Source: Labia minor
Lineage: Eukaryota > Arthropoda > Insecta > Dermaptera > Spongiphoridae
DNA length: 64,000 nucleotides
Direction: 5' to 3'
NCBI GenBank assembly: GCA_963082975.1
Contig: OY720348.1
Span: 55,207,564 to 55,271,563, forward strand
The notes beneath the pieces are model-generated. The model did not search any database and was not told where the DNA came from. It saw only the letters and a list, made by a program, of their open reading frames with translations. The position numbers were made by a program, and so were the translations under genes. Below are positions 34,829 through 47,213 of this stretch, piece after piece (positions within the stretch are counted from its first letter, which is position 1; every line of letters starts with the position of its first letter).

Positions 34829-37800
34829 ATGGCTAAGGCAAGTTTCAAACAGGCAACTAGTCTATGGGCATTCATTTCAACGGATGTCCAATTCGTTAAA
34901 GATTTTAAAAAAAAGTTGATATCAGACAATTGTAATCATGTAAATGAATTTATAAATAATTGTTCTGAAACAGTTCAGAAGTTGGATAAATTTATTAATT
35001 TTATTTTAGATAATAATTTACATTCAAATGCATGTGAAACCGAGTTTAAAGAGGCTTGTGAAGCACGTTTGCTTTTGAAACATATGCTAGTCGATGCAAA
35101 GGCTTTACCAGAAGTGAAACCCATTCCAGCCGAACACAAAATGGCGGCTGCTGTCCCCACCCTCCCTAAACTTAACATTGAGCGTTTCGGAGGAGATATC
35201 CTCAGTTACACAGCTTTCAAGCAGCAATTTGACTGCTCTATCACTAACAACGTTCAACTGGGCGGGATCGACAAGCTCAAATACTTAAGAAGCTATCTTC
35301 ATTCAGAAGCTTATTGTTTAATAAGCCATCTCAGCTTATCAGATGGCAATTTTGAGGTTGCACTGGCAATCCTCGATCAACATTACAATCAGCGGCGCAC
35401 ACTTGTTTACGCGCATATTTCCGCTTTATACAACTTTCCTAAAGTTTCAGCCCCGAATAAACACGAGTATTCAAAACTATGCTCAACCGTTTTGCAATTA
35501 ATTTCGGAGCTGGGTGCACTGAAGATAGAAACCACTACTTGGAGCCCGATGCTGGGCCTATGGATTCTTGACAAGCTGCCACCTGCTGTTAAGGACCAGT
35601 TTCTAATGCAACTTCCGGATGATAATGTTATACCTGAAGTTGAATCCATTCTTCAATATATTCAGAAGATGGCCAAGTTCACAGCTGACAAGGAGCGAGA
35701 AGGCAGTCATATTAAAAATAAGCTAAGTTATCCTCTTTCTAAAAAACCAAGTTACAAAAAACAAAGCAATTATAAAAAATTTTACTTGAAATCTAATTAT
35801 ACAAATTCTAAAAATGTTGGTTCTAGTAAAATTAACTCAAAATTTCTATGTTTTCTTTGTAAGAAAGACCACTTAATTTTTAAATGTCCTGAGTTTATTA
35901 ATTGGACAGTTCAAAAGAGGTGTGACTTTTGTCAAGCCAATAACTTATGTAAAGTATGCTTGTCTAGACATAATGGAAAATGCAAATCATTAAACTCTTG
36001 TCAAATATGTCAAAACAGACACTCATCCTTTTTGCACTTTTCTAGGTCTAATAACAACACCGTCAGGGAGCAGAGAGAGAGAGACAATGATTCATCGTCA
36101 AACGCCAAGGAGTCACCCGTCGGCGGGGAGCTGGAACCGCGGACGCAAAATTCGTCATCGCGTGATGTTTATCACCTTAAGGATGACAGCGAAATTTTAC
36201 TTTCAAAAGTTTCCATGAGGGTATTCACTCCAGGTGGTATTGCCATTATTCTTCCATGTTTCATAGACTCTGGTTCACAAATAAGCGCTATAAGCCATGA
36301 TGTTGCGTCCTCTCTTAATCTGCCTTTAATCCCCCATAAAATGTCCATTGGCGGAATAGACAATTCATTTTCTATTCAGTCAAAATATAAAGTAAATTTG
36401 AACTGTCAATCGACAGTCAATGATTTTGAATTTTCCCATTTATTCCAGGTTATTGATTCAATTCAAACAGTTATACCCTCAAATTATTTAAATTCTAATC
36501 AATTTGATTTCGTTAAGAATTTCCCCTGGGCTGATCCCAATTACTGTATCCCCACAAAAGTTAAAATTATCATTGGGTCTGATTTAATACCATTAATATT
36601 GAAATCTCATAACATTCTAAGTCCCAATAAATCCATTGTAGCAATAGACACCAAATTAGGTTGGACCTTTTGTGGTCGAGCATCACACGAGTCCAGCATT
36701 AATCATATTGTAACTCAATCTTCTGAACAAATAGAAGATAACACTTTGGACAAGAATCATGACCTTATTTTGAAATTATTTGAAATGGACCAAATGGGTC
36801 TATCTACAAAGATAGACTCGAACAACGAGGTGGAGAAACATTTTGTTAAAAATGTAAAATTATTAAATTCTGGCCATCTCGAAGTAGATCTACCTTTTGT
36901 TAATAGTTCTAAACCGTTGGGACAATCCTTTAACAAGGCTTTGCAAGTTTTTAACAGTTTAGAAAGGAAAATGTCTAAAGACAAGTCCTTATTTATCGAA
37001 TATCATGATTACATGAAGAATATGCTTAATCAAGGCTTCATGGAAAGGGTAGGCCCCCTCTCGTGTCATAACCATGCCCAAAAGAATAGCTTTTACCTGC
37101 CTCATCACGTGATTTATAAAAAATCAAATCACTCCATGAGAGTCGTGATGAATGGCAGTTGCCCATCTTCTAATCATTTATCATTAAATTCTATTTTATC
37201 CATTGGCCCACCCCTCCAAAATGACTTGAGATTGATTTTACTCAAGTCGCGATTAAATTCTATTTTATTATCTACTGACATAGTTAGCATGTATCTTATG
37301 ATTTCAATTAACCCCACACATAGGTATTTCCTAAGAATTATTTGGAAATTACCTGAAGACGATCATGCACAGATTTTTCGCATGTGTCGTCTCCCCTTCG
37401 GATTAGCTTGTAGTGCATTTTTAGCGGTTCGCTGTTTATTTTATCTTGCTGACAAGCATAAGTCGACTCACCCGTTGGCTTATCGAGTTATTAAGCAAAA
37501 TTCTTACTTGGATGATTTTATCATCACTGCATCCTCATCGGATGAATTGATTAAAATTGTCAATCAATTAGTGGATCTTTTGAAAACTTATAATTTTTTA
37601 CTTAACAAATGGTCCACTAATGACCAAAATATTTTAGACTATTTATTGAATCATTTTAATCAAAATGACAATATTAAATATAATCCCATTCACTCTTCCA
37701 CTAAATTATTGGGAGTGATGTGGAGCCCAAGTAATGACAGATTTCTTTTTGATATTCCTGACGTGTCTGTCAACGTTTTAACTAAACGCTCTTTGCTTTC

Positions 37801-40060
37801 GCTTACAGCGTCTCATTGGGACCCAATTGGAATTGTTTCCCCTGTTACAATATCCCTTCGGATATTATTACAAGTGGCTTGGAAGTCACCTTTAAAATTG
37901 GGCTGGGATGACCCCTTGCCAGATAACATACAATCCTTTTGGTTGAAATTTAAATCAGAATACCCTTTACTTTCAAATTATAACATCCCACGTCTATTAA
38001 TTCACCCTTTAGGCAAAACATTTAAAATTTTCGCTTTTAGCGATGCAAGTGAGTCAGCATACGGATTTTGCTCGTATCCTGTATCCTTTGACCAAAACAA
38101 TCTCATATTATCATCTGTTTTCTTCTTATCTCGCTTTAGGGTATCCCCTATAAAAAAAATGTCAATTGCAAGATTAGAATTAGCTGCGTATTCTTTAATG
38201 TGTCAGTCGATCAACTTTATTTACCCATCTTTCGAAGTTCCTATTGACAGAATCCACTTGTTTAGTGATTCTAAAGTTGTTTTAAGTTGGGTCCTTTCCG
38301 ATCCCAACCGATTTAAAACTTACATTTCCAATCGAATAACTCATATACAAAATTTAGACTTTTCTCCCACTCATTCTTATATATCTACTGAATTGAATCC
38401 TGCTGATTTAGCCACTAGGTCAATCAGCATTTCTAAATTTATATCTAATCCTTTATGGCAAACAGGTCCATTGGATATTTATTCAAATGTATTACCTTTT
38501 GATAAAAGCTTATGTGCTAATGCACTTGATCATTCTTTATTAGAAGAAAAGGCTGATGCCTCCTTATTTATTTTATCCCTAAAAAATAAGTTTAACTATA
38601 TTGAAAATTTTATACAAAATTATTCCTCCTTTTATAAATTAGTTATTCATATTGCCACTTGGCACAAGTATTTTGAATATCTTAAGTTTAAACTAGCGGC
38701 CTCTAAAAGCAATTCTCAAATTAAGAATTGTTTCAATGGTTTAACTTCAGAGGATTTAAATCGAGCTAAATTGTTTTTAATAAAAAATGCTCAGAATTTC
38801 TATTATTCCCAGGACATCAAAAATTTGTCACAAAACAAAGATGTCGAAAACTCATCTCTTAAATTGCTTTCACCTTTTTTAGACAGTGAAAATTATTTGC
38901 GCTTAGGTGGGCGTATAAATAAATCCAAATTTTCTTACAATTTTAAACACCCATATTTACTCCCCTCTGAGAGTTTCTTAATCCCTCTTTTAATTCGTTA
39001 TTATCACTTGCGTACCATGCATATGGGACCTAGCGCCCTTCAGGCATTTCTTAATAGCCATTTGTGGATTCCTCGACGTCGAAAACTCATTCGAAAAGTC
39101 TGTTTCGATTGCATTACTTGCAAGGCTCAGAAATCACAAAATGTTAAAACCCCTATAGGTGATTTACCTATTGACAGGTTAAACATAGCACCCAATTTTT
39201 CAACTGTCATGATCGATTATGCCGGTCCTTTTGAAGCCTCTTTAGTTAGAAAAAAGGGTCAAATTTATGTAAAAACTTATGCTTTACTATTCAAATGTCT
39301 TGTTACAAAAGGGGTGCATATTGAATTGTGTTATGATCTTACCACCTCTTCCTTTATGAACGCTTTTAAACGTTTTGTAGCACGACGAGGTTGCCCTCGC
39401 AAAATTTATTCCGATAACGCCACTACCTTTGTTTCGGCCAGTAAAATTTTAAAGTCTGATTATAAATATTTAATAACACAATTTCAGAACCCGCTATTTA
39501 AAAATTATCTTTTAGAACATAATATTGATTGGCATTTTTCACCTCCCCTGTCCCCTCATATGAACGGATTAATAGAGAACGCAGTCAAGGCACTTAAATT
39601 TCATCTCAAAAGAGTTACGTCAAATCTAAAATTTTCCGTCTCCGAGCTGTCTACCCTCTTGGATGTAGCCGAGTCATTCATTAACATGCGTCCTCTGTTT
39701 CATATCCTTGCAGACGACGGTGAGGTTGATATCTTAACCCCTTCACATTTTTTGCTTTCCAAACCTGTTTCTCTTTCTCTGGCCTCAGATGGTTTTGTGG
39801 AGAATATAAATTTAAGTACTAGATATAAAATGGTTCAGAATGTAACTTCGCAATTGTGGCGCACCTGGTCTAAATCATATGTTGCCCAATTGCAACTTAA
39901 AGCCAAAGTAAAAAATTGTACAAATTTAAATGTAAACGACATTGTTTTGATCAAAGACCTGTCTTTGATACCTAACAACTGGGTAAAAGGTCGAGTGGTG
40001 AAATTATATTACAAATTTTTTTTAGATGGCTTGAACTATTCCAAGACAAAGAGAGTGTAA
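34829..40060 (+). CDS. BEL/Pao retrotransposon polyprotein, intact copy in U4 (1743 aa)
   Basis: Same protein as the U3 copy at 24629-29860; I see no amino acid difference. The surrounding leader differs only slightly (a C run of 15 against 13, and TTCCG against TTTCG after it). All catalytic residues of protease, reverse transcriptase, RNase H and integrase are retained. Identity over the whole unit front points to a very recent duplication of U3 and U4, or to an assembly duplication. It lies downstream of the same inverted block and runs into the same shared tail, so it is the same insertion event copied with its flanks rather than a new insertion. Confidence 0.93.
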   Translation: MAKASFKQATSLWAFISTDVQFVKDFKKKLISDNCNHVNEFINNCSETVQKLDKFINFILDNNLHSNACETEFKEACEARLLLKHMLVDAKALPEVKPIPAEHKMAAAVPTLPKLNIERFGGDILSYTAFKQQFDCSITNNVQLGGIDKLKYLRSYLHSEAYCLISHLSLSDGNFEVALAILDQHYNQRRTLVYAHISALYNFPKVSAPNKHEYSKLCSTVLQLISELGALKIETTTWSPMLGLWILDKLPPAVKDQFLMQLPDDNVIPEVESILQYIQKMAKFTADKEREGSHIKNKLSYPLSKKPSYKKQSNYKKFYLKSNYTNSKNVGSSKINSKFLCFLCKKDHLIFKCPEFINWTVQKRCDFCQANNLCKVCLSRHNGKCKSLNSCQICQNRHSSFLHFSRSNNNTVREQRERDNDSSSNAKESPVGGELEPRTQNSSSRDVYHLKDDSEILLSKVSMRVFTPGGIAIILPCFIDSGSQISAISHDVASSLNLPLIPHKMSIGGIDNSFSIQSKYKVNLNCQSTVNDFEFSHLFQVIDSIQTVIPSNYLNSNQFDFVKNFPWADPNYCIPTKVKIIIGSDLIPLILKSHNILSPNKSIVAIDTKLGWTFCGRASHESSINHIVTQSSEQIEDNTLDKNHDLILKLFEMDQMGLSTKIDSNNEVEKHFVKNVKLLNSGHLEVDLPFVNSSKPLGQSFNKALQVFNSLERKMSKDKSLFIEYHDYMKNMLNQGFMERVGPLSCHNHAQKNSFYLPHHVIYKKSNHSMRVVMNGSCPSSNHLSLNSILSIGPPLQNDLRLILLKSRLNSILLSTDIVSMYLMISINPTHRYFLRIIWKLPEDDHAQIFRMCRLPFGLACSAFLAVRCLFYLADKHKSTHPLAYRVIKQNSYLDDFIITASSSDELIKIVNQLVDLLKTYNFLLNKWSTNDQNILDYLLNHFNQNDNIKYNPIHSSTKLLGVMWSPSNDRFLFDIPDVSVNVLTKRSLLSLTASHWDPIGIVSPVTISLRILLQVAWKSPLKLGWDDPLPDNIQSFWLKFKSEYPLLSNYNIPRLLIHPLGKTFKIFAFSDASESAYGFCSYPVSFDQNNLILSSVFFLSRFRVSPIKKMSIARLELAAYSLMCQSINFIYPSFEVPIDRIHLFSDSKVVLSWVLSDPNRFKTYISNRITHIQNLDFSPTHSYISTELNPADLATRSISISKFISNPLWQTGPLDIYSNVLPFDKSLCANALDHSLLEEKADASLFILSLKNKFNYIENFIQNYSSFYKLVIHIATWHKYFEYLKFKLAASKSNSQIKNCFNGLTSEDLNRAKLFLIKNAQNFYYSQDIKNLSQNKDVENSSLKLLSPFLDSENYLRLGGRINKSKFSYNFKHPYLLPSESFLIPLLIRYYHLRTMHMGPSALQAFLNSHLWIPRRRKLIRKVCFDCITCKAQKSQNVKTPIGDLPIDRLNIAPNFSTVMIDYAGPFEASLVRKKGQIYVKTYALLFKCLVTKGVHIELCYDLTTSSFMNAFKRFVARRGCPRKIYSDNATTFVSASKILKSDYKYLITQFQNPLFKNYLLEHNIDWHFSPPLSPHMNGLIENAVKALKFHLKRVTSNLKFSVSELSTLLDVAESFINMRPLFHILADDGEVDILTPSHFLLSKPVSLSLASDGFVENINLSTRYKMVQNVTSQLWRTWSKSYVAQLQLKAKVKNCTNLNVNDIVLIKDLSLIPNNWVKGRVVKLYYKFFLDGLNYSKTKRV

Positions 40061-40342
40061 ATTTTGGTGATAATGTGTCTGTTTGTGCGCGTCAGTAATG
40101 GCTACCAAACTAATCCACGTTTTACCGCTAGTATTAATTTCTCCAATTACTTGGGGGGTGGGAGTGGGGCAGGGGAAGAGGGGAGAGGCGCCAAAAAGTT
40201 CTATTAATCCAATAGGTTACATTACGAATCAGAAAATAAACTTATCATATTATCTATTCGTCAATTCAATAGGATCATGAATTATATATATATATATATA
40301 TATTAATTCATTTCTTTTCATATTAAATAAGTGAAATTTTAT

Positions 40343-40441
40343 AAATACTATGTATATACTAGCTGCTTAGAGCGCCTTCGGCGCTCTTCACACCTAGACG
40401 GGGGCTCCGCCCCCTGTACCCCCGAGTGTTACATAGTATTT
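40343..40441. mobile_element. GC-rich double-hairpin element, first copy (U4)
   Basis: Same as 7706-7804. A second, diverged copy follows 230 bp later because of the extra segment in this unit. Confidence 0.6.
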
Positions 40442-40570
40442 GGTTGAAAGTAGTAAAAGGTTTTCATCCATTTTGTTTCAATCAGTATATTACATAAAAC
40501 ATTCATTTCTTTTTGTGGTCTTATTTAAAATATATTTTAATTTAATCAGTAAATTAATTATATATATATA

Positions 40571-40653
40571 CTAGCTGCTCAGAGCGCCTTCGGCGCTCTT
40601 CACACCTAGACGGGGGCTCCGCCCCCTGTACCCCCGAGTTGTACATAGTATTT
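40571..40653. mobile_element. GC-rich double-hairpin element, diverged second copy lacking the left terminus (U4)
   Basis: Starts at CTAGCTGCTC directly after an AT run, without the AAATACTATGTA left end, and keeps the right end TACATAGTATTT. Both hairpin stems are intact. The CTAG edge coincides with the segment boundary, again supporting CTAG as a real terminus. Confidence 0.6.
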
Positions 40654-40789
40654 GGTGGTTGAAAGTATTAAAAGGTTTTCATCCATTTTGTTTCAATCGG
40701 TATATTACATAAAACATTCATTTCTTTTTGTGTTCTTATTTAAAAAATATATTTTAATTTAATCACTATATTAATTATATATATTATTA

Positions 40790-41600
40790 TTGTATATGTT
40801 ATATCTATCTACCTATGTGGCTCAAAGATACTCTAAAGTTCTTAGCCGCAACAACCACATTTCTCCAAGTGTCCCTATCCTGAGCCCTTATTCCATCTCT
40901 CTTACGTCCCTTCCTACGCGTCATTGGTTTTCCAAGCGGACGTTTTCCAATCGGTCTTCCCACCAATATCTTTTTCCTCTCCCATTCTTGCCACGTGCCC
41001 TGCCTATCGCAGCTTTTTCCCTTTTATAACCCTAACTATTTCTGAAGATGCAGAGAGGCCATGCAATTTCTTGTTATACAGTCTCCCTCATACCCGGTGA
41101 CCTCATCTTTCTTTGGCCAATAAATGCAGGGAAGAATCCTATTCTCAAATACTCTGAATCTACTCTCATCTCCAAGGGTCATAGACCATGCCTCCCACCC
41201 ATATAATGCAACAGGCAAAATAATCTTTTTATATATTCCCTTTGATAATAATTTTGAAGAGATAAGCCTCTTTATTGCAGATAACAGGCGTTTCCCGATT
41301 GCAACCCCGATTTAAATTCTTCTCAAATATTATTATCCTTCGTGATTACATTCAATTTTTCTACATATTCAAATTCTACATTTTGCATCTTAAGATTTTG
41401 TATGTTAATACTCTTCCTCTTTGTTACTAAATATTTTTTCTTATCACTATTAATTTCAAACCTCCATTAAATTTTCCTCGCTATCTGTAATTGCAATTGC
41501 CGAATCTCCTATTATATTTAAGTCGTCTGAGTAACCTAATATTTTACAATTGATTTCCGCATCTTATTCTTTCTTTACTACCTTCAAGAGAAATTTGAAG
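40790..41600 (-). pseudogene. LINE RT remnant, older and more complete version (U4 extra segment)
   Basis: Diverged copy of the same LINE fragment. It keeps the stretch that other copies have lost: the minus-strand reading near 41218-41100 shows LPVALYGWEAWS, then RVFENRIL and PKKDEVTG, all standard features of this RT family's thumb region. Motif C near 41530 reads GYSDD. It still has frame breaks (for example around 40960 and 41290). It represents the ancestral state of the segment. Confidence 0.8.
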
Positions 41601-43304
41601 ATTGAAAATTTGAAAAAGTTTATCCGGATCTATTGAGTTATGCGTATGTTTTACTAAAGTCTACAAATAATTAGTGAACAGAAATATTGAATTCGCGGTT
41701 TTGTTCCTAATATCTGTCATAATGAAAATATCTTAATTAATGTTGGTCGATTTGGCCTGAACCCGCAATGATATCTCCTAATATTTCCTCCGCCTATAGT
41801 TTATAAGTATTGTATATGTTATAATAGAGTATAATATTTCTTGATCATTACATTTTGGTATTTTATTTTCATTGCTAGATTATTATTGAATATTTTTAAT
41901 TATAATGAAACTTGAGAAAATGCAAAAATAGAGACTTGAGACAATTTATAAAAATTAACGGTATAAAACTATAGATAAATTATCAATATATACATTCATT
42001 AATAGTATTAATTTAAATTAATTGATTTATTTGTTTTGTTATTATTAAGTTCATTTATTAATTTTTTTAGATCATAGTTATTTTCCTTAAAAGAAACTTA
42101 AATTCTGTGGTGCTAGGGGATTTGAAAATTATTCGTCGCAATATGAAGATTTCGCTTACAGTTTCTGTCATGTCCGACCTCCATCCAACAGTTATTTTCT
42201 CTTAAGTTTCTTGCTTCTCTTAATCATGTGATCTATATATTTAATTTTTTTTGATTCATTATAATAAAATTTAAACAAATAAAAATTTTTACTAAATTAA
42301 TTTATATAAATTTCAATATAAACTGATTGTGAGTGATACGCTTAGCCAATACTCTGAATATTTTGTGTACAAAAATATTGAATGTTCTTAGCGAGATTTG
42401 ATATAATGTTGTACGATTTGTCCTAAATCTGAATTAGAAGAAAATTATAAATTGCATTAAAATGAGACCTTTTAGAATAAATTATTTAATTGAAATGATA
42501 TTTAAATATAAGAATTTAAAAAAATATTATATTCTTTGTTTGGCAATTGTTATTTAATTATGTGCAACATGATTCGACTTGCACAGAGCATCGTTATTTT
42601 TTATTAATATCACATAATAAAAATGAATCTTTTAAACATAATAAATAAAAAAGACATTTTAATAAATTTAAAAAATATACCCAATTTAAAAATGTCAAAA
42701 ATTTAAAACAACTTTATATCATCATATTTTAATTTTTATATAATATATATATATTTAGTAATTAATAATATAGTAATTAAATTAAAATAAAAAACAAAGA
42801 TAATATAATTCAGTCATTTTAATTCAGGTTAAATAATATTTTTTTTTTATTATTCAATGATAAAATTTATATATTATTATATATATATTATAGAAAAGAA
42901 GAAATATTCAATTAAATAAAAAATAATTTAAGATAAAAATATGATCTAATAAATATTTTAATTAAATTGAGAACTTTTAGAATAAATTATTTAATTGAAT
43001 TGATATTTGTATATTAGAATTTAAAATAAAAAGGGAAATATTATAATAATTCTTCGATTGGGAATCTCTATGATAATTCATTGTTTGAAATGATTCCGCT
43101 AGGCCGACAGTGAGCCGCGAGCTGCTCTTGAATGAACAACACGGAGAATTATATAAACTTTAAAAAATTAATTTCTGCGGTTATTGATAAGATATTAATA
43201 AAATTTATAGCCTATGTTACTCTAGAGGTATATAAGAATATTGTGATGTAATTTCAAAGAAATCGGTTCAGCCAATTCTGAGTCTATAAAATAGTAATTT
43301 TCCG

Positions 43305-43395
<91 letters not shown>
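43305..43395 (+). repeat. (GACA)n tract, 91 bp (U4 extra segment)
   Basis: Nearly 23 uninterrupted units, against 3-4 in the other copies (9905-9934, 32363-32391, 45483-45511). It sits between TAGTAATTTTCCG and TGAAAAATTCTAAAG, in a context (ATTTCATAGAAATCGGTTCAG upstream) that I recall as common in dispersed arthropod repeats. Confidence 0.92.
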
Positions 43396-43505
43396 GTGAA
43401 AAATTCTAAAGTCACTTTTGGATTCTAGAGGTCATGAAACGCGAAGATATGCAAAAATTTTTAAATTCTGAGCAATGTGCAGACAAAAACCTTTTTTTAT
43501 ATATA

Positions 43506-44270
43506 TAGATTATTATTGTATATTTTATATCTATCTATCTATGTCGCTCAAAGATACTCGAAAGTTCTTGGCCACATTTCTCCAAATGTCCCTATCCTGA
43601 GCCCTTGTCCCATCTCTCTTACGCCCCTTCCTACGCGTCCTTGGTTTTCCAAGCGGACGTTTTCCAATCGGTCTCTCCCCACCAATATCTTTTTCCTCTC
43701 CCATTCTAGCCACATGCCCTGCCTATCGCAACTTTTTCCCTTTTATAACCCTAACTATTTCTGAAGGTGCAGAGGTCATGCAATTTCTTGTTATGCAGTC
43801 TCCCCCATTCCCCGGTGACCTCATCTTTCTTTGGCCAATAAATGCAGGCAAGAATTCTATTCTCAAATACTCTGATAATGCAACAGGCAAAATAATTTTT
43901 TTATATATTCCCTTTGATAATAATTTTGATGAGATAAGCCTCTTTATTGCAAGATAACAGGCGTTTCCCGATTGCAACCCCGAATTAAATTCTTCTCAAA
44001 TATTATTATCCTTCGTGATTACATTCAATTTTTCTACATATTCAAATTCTACATTTTGTATATTAAGATTTTGTATGTTAATACCTGACCTCTTTGTTAC
44101 GAAATATTTTTTCTTATCACTATTAATTTCAAACCTCCATTAATTTTTCCTCGCTATCTGTAATTGCAATTGCCGAATCTCCTATTATATTTAAGTCGTC
44201 CTTGTAACCTAATAGTTTACAATTGATTTCCGCATCTTATTTTTTCTTTAGTACCTTTAAGACAAATATT
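43506..44270 (-). pseudogene. LINE RT remnant (U4, standard version)
   Basis: Same as 7930-8700, with the internal deletion. It lies directly after the diverged segment, so U4 holds two generations of the same LINE fragment in tandem. Confidence 0.75.
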
Positions 44271-46615
44271 AAGATCAAAATATGAAAAAGTTTATGCTGA
44301 TCTATATTGAGTCATGTGTATGTTTTACTAAATTCTACAAATAATAGTGAACAGAAATATTGAATTCGCGATTTTTTTCCTAATATCTGTCATAATGAAA
44401 ATATCTTAATTAATGTTGGTCGATTTGGCCTGAACCCGCAATGATATCTTCTAATATTTCCTCCGCCTATGGTTCTTAAGTATTGTATATGTTATAATAG
44501 TGAAATAGAGTATAATATTTCTTGATCATTACATTTTGGTATTTTATTTTCATTGCTAGATTATTATTGAATATTTTTAATTATAATGAAATTTGAGAAA
44601 ATGCAAAAATAGAGACTTGAGACAATTTATAAAAATTAACGGTATAAAACTATAGATAAATTGCCAATATATACATTTATTAAGTTCATTTATTAATTTT
44701 TTTAGATCATAGTTATTTTCCTCCTTTAAATGAAACTTATCTAATTCTGTGGTGCTAGGGGATTTGAAAATTATTAGTCGCAATATGAAGATTTCGCTTA
44801 CAGTTTCTGTCATGTCCGACCTCCGTCCAACAGTTATTTCCCTCAAGTTTCTTGCTTCTCTAAATCATGTGATCTATATATTTAATTTTTTTGATTCATT
44901 GTAATAAAATTTAAACAAATAAAAATTTTCTCTTTGTTAATTTATATAAATTTCAATTTAAACTGATTGTGAGTGATACGCTTTGCCAATACTCTGAATA
45001 ATTTGTTTATAGAAATATTGAATGTTCTTAGCGAGATTTTTTAACCTTTCACTTTCCAATAGAAAAGAAGAAATATTCAAATTTATAGAAAGAATAAATA
45101 AAAATTAAGTTAAATATGATCTAAATATTTTATTAAATTAATTAAAATGGGAACTTTTAGAATAAATTATCTAATTGAATTGATATTTGAATATTAGAAT
45201 TTAAAATAAAAAGTGAAATATTATAATAATTCTTTGATTGGGAATCGCTAGATAATTCATTGTTTAAAATGCTTCCGATAGGGACAGTGAGCCGATAGAT
45301 GCTCTTGAATGAACAACACGGAGAATTATATAAACTTTAAAAAATTAATTCCTGCGGTTATTGATTAGATTATAATAAAATGTATAGCCTATGTTACTCT
45401 AGAGGTATATAAGAATATTGTGATGTAATTTCATAGAAATCGGTTCAGCTAAATTCAGAGTCTATAAAATAGTAATTTTCCGGACAGACCGAAAGACAGA
45501 CAGACAGACATGAAAAATTCTAAAGTCACTTTTGGATTCTAGAGGTCATGAAACGCGAAGATATGCAAAAATTTTTAAATTCTGACCAATGTGCAGACAA
45601 AAACCTTTTTATATATATATTATTATAAGATAATGTCTATGTTGTTGAATTTATCAAATATCATATGGATTGAAATTAAAATAAGAAAAAATCTCGAGGA
45701 ATCAAGTTAGTTCATAGTATGCATTGGCTGTCTACGTACAAGGGGCTTCTATCTAAAACTCTTTTCAAGTTTTCTATTCTTTACAAACTTAATTAAAAAG
45801 AATGACAAATTCCTATCTAGCATTGAATAGTAGAATATAATTTAATAATTAGATAGAATCAATAAAAAAAGAAATAAGAAATTGGTTGGAAAAATCTAAT
45901 ACAAGTAATAATTGAAAAAATATGGAGTGTCTCCACTCGATTATCTCGCTAATTAGAATCCTAAAATATGATATTTAATATTAAATATCTTCTTCATCTA
46001 AATTTACAATTTACATTATTTGTAGCATATCTCAAATTTCAAATAAACGTAATTCTCTTTATATTTAATCAAATTTAAAGCATATTCTTTCTATAAGATA
46101 TTGGAAATAAAAAATTCATTGCGTTCTTTTTAAAAGTTTGATGTGTATCTTTAGAAGAATTTCAGGAGTTTTCCAAAACTATCATCATTAAGGAATATTC
46201 ATATTAATTTTATAAATTTTATATACTTTTGAAAAAATATTATACTGATTTAATACATATCCCGCCATCTATTGCGATTAGTGTTGACTACATTTAAAAG
46301 TTTTATATTAAAATATTATTTTCAATATTATTCATTAAGTATATACATATATATAGCAATAATTAAAATTAAATAAATTTAAATTAAACTGATTTAATAG
46401 TAAAATAATTATCCTTCTATTAAAGGAGAAATACAAAGGAATAAATCAAAAGAATTGAAAAAAATCTCTCAACCAAGAACTGAAATCTAATTTCTAAATT
46501 ATGATGAAATTCAAATATCTTGTTATATACTAAGGGTATATTTTATCATTATCATCTATAATATACTATAAAATTAAAAATTAAAATATATAATAAATAC
46601 ATATACAATACTTAC

Positions 46616-46804
46616 AATGGATTGATTAATGGTAGGTAATGGAGTCGACAAACACTTCAACCGGATCATCGTCTTGAATCCCTGGAAAACAAAGACTAAT
46701 ATGAAATAATGTTTTCCTGGAATAATTGATATTGGAAATCTACTCACCTTTTTAATGGAACCGTAAAAGTGAAAGATTGCCATCAACATCGATCGATGAT
46801 ACAT
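46616..46804 (-). other. Exon-like pair with a 66 bp intron, minus strand (U5)
   Basis: Same as the U2 version at 11040-11228, with the type B residues. It sits downstream, on this strand, of the candidate exons at 46888-48329. Confidence 0.35.
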
Positions 46805-46887
46805 GAAAAACAAGAATAAAAGACATATTTATTAAGAATGAAAATAGATTAGAATAATATTAAAATATTTCTTAAAAAAATACTTAC

Positions 46888-47213
46888 GGCGGGGTTTTCA
46901 CCCCTTGCAAATGCCCGAAGGATGATGATGATGATTTGGAAGTCATTATGTTGTTCAATCTCTCTCTTGATTCTGGAATAATGTTGGACATCAAGTAAAA
47001 CTAAAAAATTAAGAAAACATTTCACTTAGTAATTTAATAAACGCGTGTAGTATCTTTATAAATTCATCAATGTAAATCTATCTAGAAATATCTATACAAG
47101 AAATTAAACATTGTAATATACATATATCTGGATTATTTTGAAATGATATTCCATTCATAATTCTACTCACCGTTGGTACATGCGCTTATTCTCATTAGCT
47201 TCTTCCATCATTT
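46888..47213 (-). other. Two candidate coding exons, minus strand (U5)
   Basis: Copy of the exon pair at 11312-11637 (exons 47213-47171 and 46972-46888), with splice signals and frame unchanged. Confidence 0.45.

Larger units (their letters stand above)
40571..43505 (+). repeat. Diverged extra copy of the post-BEL segment (U4)
   Basis: Corresponds to type A 7718-10035 but with many substitutions and indels. It has the fuller LINE remnant, an extra AT-rich part at 42396-42890 that includes a partial repeat of the GACCTTTTAGAATAAATTA region, and a long (GACA)n tract. Both borders fall in AT-rich simple repeats, as expected from unequal exchange. No other gene is seen between 41600 and 43300. 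Confidence 0.85.
32647..45764 (+). repeat. Tandem unit U4, type A with a 2.9 kb extra segment (13.12 kb)
   Basis: Fourth unit. Its front (32647-40570) is almost identical to U3, including the whole BEL/Pao frame. An extra 2.9 kb (about 40571-43505) follows, which is a diverged second version of the type A segment 7718-10035. The standard type A back half then resumes (43506-45764), matching U1 rather than U3 at several positions (for example AATGCTTCC and CTGACCAATG). Both edges of the extra segment lie in AT-rich simple sequence. Confidence 0.93.

Noticed and set aside
43305-43395. CRISPR-like regular repeat
   Set aside because: Pure tetranucleotide microsatellite with no spacers, in eukaryotic DNA.
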